Source: Candidatus Hodarchaeota archaeon | GTDB lineage: Archaea; Asgardarchaeota; Heimdallarchaeia; Hodarchaeales; YT1-039 | Length of the DNA stretch: 10,800 bases | Reading direction: 5' to 3' | NCBI GenBank assembly: GCA_016840025.1 | Contig: JAEOTF010000179.1 | Span: 1-10,800, forward strand | Notes under the pieces: model-generated | What the model was told of the DNA's origin: nothing | Seen by the model: only the letters and a program-made list of their open reading frames with translations | The model's database searches: none | Program-made: the position numbers and the translations under genes | In this document: positions 6,607 through 10,800 of the stretch, in pieces | Layout of the letters: every line of letters begins with the position of its first letter | Position numbering within the stretch: the stretch's first letter is position 1

Positions 6607-6629
6607 CAAAAGATGTTTACTATCCTACC

Positions 6630-6659
6630 TTGACACTTATCTTTTATCTATGCTAACAA
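6630..6659 (+). promoter_or_regulatory. Weak candidate promoter of the lipoprotein pair
   Basis: TTGACA at 6630-6635 is a perfect -35 box. TATGCT at 6649-6654 is the best -10 but is only 13 bp away; hexamers at normal spacing (CTAACA, TAACAA) are poor. The location, after the repeat and about 40 bp before the Shine-Dalgarno sequence, is sensible. Confidence 0.25.
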
Positions 6660-6693
6660 AGATGATATTTTCAATAATTTTAAAGGAGAATTT

Positions 6694-7383
6694 ATGAAAG
6701 GAAAATTGAGTTTATTAACAGTAGTCTTTTTGATGCTTATTACTTTTCTATTCAACTGTAGCATTGATAGAAGTATCTCGAAAACACCTCTTGATATAAG
6801 TCCTAACGAAGGTATTTTAATAACCAAACTTCATTCAAACATTGTTAAATTTGGAGTGTGTATCGCCAAAGAAAATCATTACTGTGGAGAACCAGTTTGG
6901 ACCAGCTATAGTAAAGATTTCGTTAGCCTGTCAGGCTACAGATATTATTATCCTAGTGAAAATGATTATGACCCTATGACTGATAAAGGAACACGTGTTA
7001 TGGAAGTAGAGAAAGACGACTTGTTAAAGGTCTTTCGATTTGATAGTGGAAAAGCATATTTTTCTAAATTAATAGTATTTATAAAAGATGGTCCGTACGA
7101 TGTTTTTCTTAAACCTTATTACTTTTATATTGAGCCAGGAACTGTTACATATATAGGTGATTTGCACCTTGAGTGGAGAATAGTAGGTAAGTTGATTCAA
7201 GATAAGGTGTACGTTTCTCATAAAATAGCAGACAATGAGGATGAAACAATGGCTGAAGCAAAAGAAAAATATCCTTGGATTTTCGAGAAATATCCCTATA
7301 AAAAGAATATTCCTGAAATAACACTTGAGACTGTTGAAGGCTTCGAGGAAGTTGAAGAGTTAAAGTATATGAAAGAAAAATGA
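6694..7383 (+). CDS. Putative lipoprotein, first of a tandem paralogous pair
   Basis: This 229-residue protein of unknown function has a hydrophobic N-terminal signal ending LITFLFN|C with Cys22 as probable lipid anchor. The Asn before the Cys is unusual but tolerated in lipoboxes. The mature part shares with the next gene EGILITK (39-45), a central aromatic beta-rich part with KAYFSK, the IEPGTVTYIGDLHLEW segment, and the C-terminal (D/E)ETxAEAxExYPWIFEKYPY (YPWIFEKYPY at 193-202). It has an insertion of roughly 20-25 residues near residues 55-95 and a longer acidic C-terminus. I infer a periplasm-facing, beta-sandwich envelope protein; no enzyme motif is visible. AAAGGAG at 6682-6688 lies five bases before the ATG. 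Only three bases separate it from the next gene. Confidence 0.85.
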   Translation: MKGKLSLLTVVFLMLITFLFNCSIDRSISKTPLDISPNEGILITKLHSNIVKFGVCIAKENHYCGEPVWTSYSKDFVSLSGYRYYYPSENDYDPMTDKGTRVMEVEKDDLLKVFRFDSGKAYFSKLIVFIKDGPYDVFLKPYYFYIEPGTVTYIGDLHLEWRIVGKLIQDKVYVSHKIADNEDETMAEAKEKYPWIFEKYPYKKNIPEITLETVEGFEEVEELKYMKEK

Positions 7384-7386
7384 AGG

Positions 7387-7947
7387 ATGAAAAAGATATT
7401 CTTTAGTAGATTTTATTCTAAAGTAAAGATATCGTTATTAGTTGTTATTCTTTCCATTCTGGCAGGTTGCGTAACCGCTACGCCCACTCAAAATATTTCT
7501 GAATCTACTGAGTTAGATGATGAAGGAATATTAATTACAAAGATACGAACAAACATCAAAAATAGCTCTATTACTATTCATGGGAAAGGTGAAAAGTGGT
7601 CTCGTGCTTACTTTTCGCCTGTAGAAGCTCCCGAAGACTTAAGAGTTATTAAGATTAAAAGTGGGATGATTTATTTTAGTAAGTTTTTTAAAAGCGATAA
7701 TGGGTTTGTCAGTGGCCCAAGAAATTATATTATGATTGAACCCGATACTATTACATATGTAGGAGATATTGTTGTTGAATGGGTGGTTAAGGACGGAGGT
7801 ATTGGTGCTAATATTCTACTAATAGACAGGGAAGAAGAGACAATTGCGGAAGCAAGGGAGCAATATCCTTGGATTTTCGAAAAATATCCCTATCGTAAAG
7901 GCATTTCATGCGAAGAAACTTTCCTTGTTAACAATATGAAGATTTAA
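7387..7947 (+). CDS. Putative lipoprotein, second of a tandem paralogous pair
   Basis: This 186-residue protein has a textbook lipobox, SILAG|C, with Cys28 lipidated. It repeats the sister's order: EGILITK (46-52), MIYFSKFF, IEPDTITYVGDIVVEW and YPWIFEKYPY (160-169). At DNA level TATCCTTGGATTTTCGA is identical in both genes. The function is unknown. It starts three bases after the upstream stop; the AAGG of the Shine-Dalgarno sits against the ATG, so initiation probably depends on coupling to the upstream gene. The last three codons and the TAA (ATG AAG ATT TAA) coincide with the dispersed repeat R5 (its TGAAAGATTGAACC word), so the C-terminus may have been redefined when the repeat arrived. 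Confidence 0.85.
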   Translation: MKKIFFSRFYSKVKISLLVVILSILAGCVTATPTQNISESTELDDEGILITKIRTNIKNSSITIHGKGEKWSRAYFSPVEAPEDLRVIKIKSGMIYFSKFFKSDNGFVSGPRNYIMIEPDTITYVGDIVVEWVVKDGGIGANILLIDREEETIAEAREQYPWIFEKYPYRKGISCEETFLVNNMKI

Positions 7948-8112
7948 ACCACATATCGTTACTTTTCCGACACTCGCAAAATTCACCATATGTATGTGTA
8001 ACCTTCAGTTTTAGCTTTCGAGGGGATTTGAAAACCCCGATGCTCGATATCTTCCTGTTATCGTTAACTTTACTTATTCCCCCAATGTTGTATGATTGAA
8101 CCATATATCGTT
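7937..8112 (+). repeat. Dispersed structured repeat, copy R5 (one and a third units)
   Basis: The copy starts with the right-arm word TGAAGATTTAAACCACATAT and the 43-nt inter-unit hairpin (7951-7993). The hairpin pairs ACATAT with ATATGT plus inner pairs around CCGACACTCGC. A full unit follows: TGTGTAACCTTCAGTTTTAG, GAGGGGATTTGAA, the centre GATATCTTCCTGTTATC at 8046-8062, TTATTCCCCC and TGATTGAACCATATATCG. A local GGGG/CCCC pairing at 8023-8039 is unique to this copy. It fills nearly all the space between the lipoprotein pair and the HEAT-repeat gene. Confidence 0.9.
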
Positions 8113-8186
8113 TACAAAATTATTAATGGGTTGTAATTAGCTGTTTATTTAAATTTTTATCATTAAGGCGTAGCAAGGGAATATTT

Positions 8187-10265
8187 TTGAAGATGAGAAG
8201 AAATGTCTTTATCATAATTTCAATCTTTATATTTTTATTGTTTGTTATTGCAGTCTATTCGATAGCTCCTTGGTATGGCAAAGTGATTGACAAAAATACT
8301 GGTCAACCAATTGAGGGTGCAGTATTAGTAAGATCATGGGATGTGGAAACTGCTAGTCCCGCTGGAACAGTTACTTCTTTTTTTGGAATGAAAGAAACTT
8401 TAACAGACAAGAATGGAAAATTTACAATTTTCAAAAAAATATATTTTCCTGGGATTCCTATATTAATATGGATTTCTGAAAATAGACCAATTGTTTTTAA
8501 GCCTGGATATAAATTTCTAATTCTAGATAAGAAAACATCTACTATTTCTTTAGAGAAGATCCCAACAATTATTGACTTAAGAGAAAAAGAACTAAGTGAG
8601 GCACAAAGAAATTATGAAGTTGATCATTATAATACAAATATATTTAGGAAGATGATAGAAAGAGAAGAGGATTTTATCGAACATGATGAAAAAGTTGAAA
8701 GACACAAATTGTCTAAAAGTAATATGGGAAAATTCGTAATAATCACCAAGAATAAGGATAGTGAGAATTCGGGTAGACAAAGAAGAATTGGTAATCCAAA
8801 AGAAATTGAATCTTTAATTCATAAACTTCGCAATCATGATCTACAAATTAGGATACGAGCTGCAGAAACACTAGGAACGTTAGATATTAAAGATCCAGCA
8901 CACTTGGAAGCTATAAGAATGATTGTAGAATCTCAAATAGAAGCATGGAATGATAAGAATAAGGTTGTAAGAATTATCCCTGCTGATTCTTTGGGAAGAA
9001 TAGGGAGTCCTGTAGTAGAACCTCTGCTTAAAGCACTAAATCATGAGAATCCAAATGTCAGGAAGATAGCAGCATCGGCCTTGGCAGGGACCGATGATCC
9101 TAGGGCTGTTAATGCCCTAATTGCTGGATTGGATGATAGGGATCCAGACATGAGACAAAAAATAACCTGGGCACTTGGCGATACAAAAGATCCGAAGGCG
9201 GTAAAGCCTTTGATTAACAAACTGAAGGATGAAGATATGCATGTTAGATATGCAGCGGCACGTGATTTGGGGTTGATTGGTGACCCTGCTGCGGTTAAAC
9301 CTCTCATTAATGCCTTAAGAGATGATGAAGAGAGTATTAGAACGGTTGTTGAACAAAGTTTAAGGAAAATAGGTCATCCAGCAGTCGAAGCCTTAATAGA
9401 AGCTTTAGATGACGACGATTGGAGAGTTAGATATGCTGCTGTAGGAGTTTTAAAGAATTATTATGAGCCAAGAGTGTTCGATGCTATGATAGGTGCCACT
9501 AAAGATAACAATTCAATGGTTTTAACTAGGGTGGTGTATGCGTTAGGAGAGTTTCGGGATCCAAACGCACTTAATACATTGATTAAGATTTCCAATCATG
9601 AATATCCTGAAGTCCGCCAGAGAATAGCATTAGCTTTAGGAAAAATTCAAGATCAGAGAGCTTTGGAAACCTTACTGAAGGCATCGAAAGATCCATCATG
9701 GATAGTTAGAAGAAGCGCAATTGAAGCTCTAGGAATGATGAAAGGTGAGAAGGCTATTAATGCTTTAATTGAAGCATGGAACGATAAGGACCGTGATGTC
9801 AGAAGAATTGCAGCAGATGTTTTAGTAGAAAAAAAGGCTGAAGCTGTGGATTCTTTGATCCGTGTATTAAAGCATCCTGACCCATATTTCAGATGGAAAT
9901 CTGCTTTAACTTTAGGAAAAATTCGTGCCTATAATGCTGTTGAAGATTTAATTCCTCTTTTACAAGATAATGTCTCAGAAGTCAAATGGATAACTATAAA
10001 AGCTTTGGGTTCTATTTATAAAAATCGAAAGTCAGTTGATCCTTTAATAGCAATATTACATGATAATGATTCTGGTATCAGAACACGAGCTGTAGAGTCT
10101 CTTAGAAATATAACTGGGAAGTCCTTTGGTCAGGATTCATCACGATGGCAAACTTGGTGGCAGCGCAATAAAGAATTTTATCTTAAGCCAAGATCGTATG
10201 GAACAGGGGTTGTCGGAAGTTCAATTGACAGAAAGTTGGGAGTAGTGCCTCTTAAAACTAAATAA
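8187..10265 (+). CDS. Membrane-anchored carboxypeptidase-regulatory-like / HEAT-repeat protein
   Basis: The product has about 692 residues. An N-terminal hydrophobic segment (about residues 7-26) acts as signal anchor or uncleaved signal. Next comes a carboxypeptidase regulatory-like beta-sandwich (YGKVIDKNTGQPIEGAVL from Tyr30, then LTDKNGKFTI), a charged linker (about 130-200), and around 14 HEAT-like (PBS-lyase type) repeats from about 202 to 650. The repeat pattern is D-x-VR-x-x-AAxALGxIxDPxAVxxLIxxLxD. The C-terminus ITGKSFGQDSSRWQTWW is a tail often seen on such proteins. It is probably a periplasmic scaffold binding a protein partner; there is no catalytic motif. AAGGGA at 8175-8180 is 6 bases from a TTG at 8187 and 12 from an ATG at 8193, so the start is uncertain by two codons. 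Neighbouring HEAT repeats differ clearly, so this is not a recent expansion. Confidence 0.9.
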   Translation: MKMRRNVFIIISIFIFLLFVIAVYSIAPWYGKVIDKNTGQPIEGAVLVRSWDVETASPAGTVTSFFGMKETLTDKNGKFTIFKKIYFPGIPILIWISENRPIVFKPGYKFLILDKKTSTISLEKIPTIIDLREKELSEAQRNYEVDHYNTNIFRKMIEREEDFIEHDEKVERHKLSKSNMGKFVIITKNKDSENSGRQRRIGNPKEIESLIHKLRNHDLQIRIRAAETLGTLDIKDPAHLEAIRMIVESQIEAWNDKNKVVRIIPADSLGRIGSPVVEPLLKALNHENPNVRKIAASALAGTDDPRAVNALIAGLDDRDPDMRQKITWALGDTKDPKAVKPLINKLKDEDMHVRYAAARDLGLIGDPAAVKPLINALRDDEESIRTVVEQSLRKIGHPAVEALIEALDDDDWRVRYAAVGVLKNYYEPRVFDAMIGATKDNNSMVLTRVVYALGEFRDPNALNTLIKISNHEYPEVRQRIALALGKIQDQRALETLLKASKDPSWIVRRSAIEALGMMKGEKAINALIEAWNDKDRDVRRIAADVLVEKKAEAVDSLIRVLKHPDPYFRWKSALTLGKIRAYNAVEDLIPLLQDNVSEVKWITIKALGSIYKNRKSVDPLIAILHDNDSGIRTRAVESLRNITGKSFGQDSSRWQTWWQRNKEFYLKPRSYGTGVVGSSIDRKLGVVPLKTK

Positions 10266-10309
10266 ACGATCAATAGCTATTTTTGATGTATCGAAAGCAG
10301 GATTTGTTT

Positions 10310-10800
10310 ATGAAACTATTAATAAGCATTGTTTTGATTATATTGTTGTTTTTCTTTTATGCAAATACAGATGCACAAGAGGCTTTGTGGAAAGAGTTTT
10401 ATTTAAATACTAATACACTTTTCGAAAAAAGAATGTATTTAAAAAAAGATGAATTTGCTATAGAAAAATATAATGTTACAAAAGATAAATATGAAGCACA
10501 CTATCCAGTTAATGTTGTAAGAGTTGGACAGACATATAAAGAGATGTATGATGAATTGATACGCGTATTAATTATGAAGTGTGGTTTTATCGATAAGACA
10601 GGGAAAATGGTCATTAAGCCACAGTATGATTCTGTATGGTCTTTTTCTGAAGGACTTGCGGCGGTAGAGGTTGATAAAAGATGGGGTTTTATCGATAAAA
10701 CAGGGAAAATGGTCATTAAATCACAGTATGATTCTGCGTGGTCTTTTTCTGAAGGATTTGCAATTGTAGAGGTTGAAAACAAATGGGGTGCTATCGATAG
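10310..10800 (+). CDS. Secreted WG-repeat protein (partial, runs off the window)
   Basis: The ATG at 10310 has AGGA at 10299-10302. The N-terminus is a signal peptide (MKLLISIVLIILLFFF-YANTDA, cleavage likely after Ala22). A non-repetitive segment follows to about residue 90, then WG-type repeats of 34 residues: GFIDKTGKMVIKPQYDSVWS, FSEGLAAVEVDKRWG, with a second full repeat and the start of a third (WGAID). Repeat starts at 10583, 10685 and 10787 are exactly 102 bp apart, and the first two copies differ at only 13 of 102 bases. The position before the first repeat has KCG (TGT) where later ones have WG (TGG). WG repeats form beta-rich surface or exported proteins of unknown function. No stop is reached in the window. 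Confidence 0.85.
   Translation, partial: MKLLISIVLIILLFFFYANTDAQEALWKEFYLNTNTLFEKRMYLKKDEFAIEKYNVTKDKYEAHYPVNVVRVGQTYKEMYDELIRVLIMKCGFIDKTGKMVIKPQYDSVWSFSEGLAAVEVDKRWGFIDKTGKMVIKSQYDSAWSFSEGFAIVEVENKWGAID

Noticed and set aside
1..8112. Integron attC sites for the dispersed repeat
   Set aside because: The ends do not show the required GTTRRRY and RYYYAAC cores consistently (GTTAATT, GTTACTT, GTTTATT occur instead), no integrase is present, and one interval holds a 3.5-kb block with broken genes. The analogy is kept only as a hypothesis.
10266..10309. Terminator between the HEAT and WG genes
   Set aside because: Only a weak ATCAA/TTGAT pairing with a 9-nt loop is present and no T-tract follows. 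The two genes may be co-transcribed.
10501..10782. Minus-strand open frame with internal duplication
   Set aside because: It is the antisense shadow of the WG repeats. Its internal repetition is inherited from the coding strand, and it has no ribosome-binding site.
1..10800. tRNA, rRNA or known riboswitch
   Set aside because: No cloverleaf with a T-loop GTTCRA context, no rRNA-like stretch and no recognisable riboswitch core were seen in the gaps between genes.

Overview
The window is bacterial and AT-rich. It carries genes on the plus strand only. Three predicted lipoproteins with lipobox cysteines and a signal-anchored protein point to a Gram-negative-type envelope. The gene families (two-CW protein, small holin-like membrane protein, NosD-like beta-helix lipoprotein, HEAT protein ending in a TGK-FG-D-W-WW tail, WG-repeat protein) are ones I associate with large-genome anaerobes such as anammox planctomycetes (Brocadiales), Desulfobacterota or Nitrospirota. 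No marker gene fixes the taxon, so this is only a guess.

Layout. Positions 1-113 are the end of a structured dispersed repeat (copy R1). Then come a small two-helix membrane protein (233-502) and a cysteine-rich two-CW protein (608-835). Repeat R2 (937-1059) is followed by a beta-helix lipoprotein (1308-2549). Repeat R3 (2609-2780) precedes a polysaccharide block: a heparinase II/III-type protein (2983-5106), the orphaned C-terminal tail of a lost glycosyltransferase (about 5103-5231), and an intact GT4-type glycosyltransferase (5249-6409). That block ends in two more gene scraps, the N-terminus of a SAM methyltransferase (6423-6482) and the N-box of a histidine kinase (6472-6531), which meet at an 11-bp shared sequence and run directly into half-repeat R4 (6533-6606). 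Two tandem paralogous lipoproteins follow (6694-7383, 7387-7947), the second ending inside repeat R5 (7937-8112). The window closes with a membrane-anchored HEAT-repeat protein (8187-10265) and the start of a secreted WG-repeat protein (10310 to the window edge).

How it fits together. Most products are predicted for the envelope or exterior: lipoproteins, a secreted repeat protein, and enzymes of surface polysaccharide metabolism. There is no single obvious pathway. The organising principle is the repeat. At least five copies, all in the same orientation as the genes, separate groups of one to three genes. The full unit is about 120 bp, is itself an imperfect palindrome centred on GATATC-TTCCT-GATATC, and in places is joined to another unit by a 43-nt hairpin. 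Together with the gene scraps at repeat borders, this looks like an accessory region assembled and trimmed by recombination. The repeat family and its possible role in carrying or exchanging gene cassettes are the main reason to look again at this locus.
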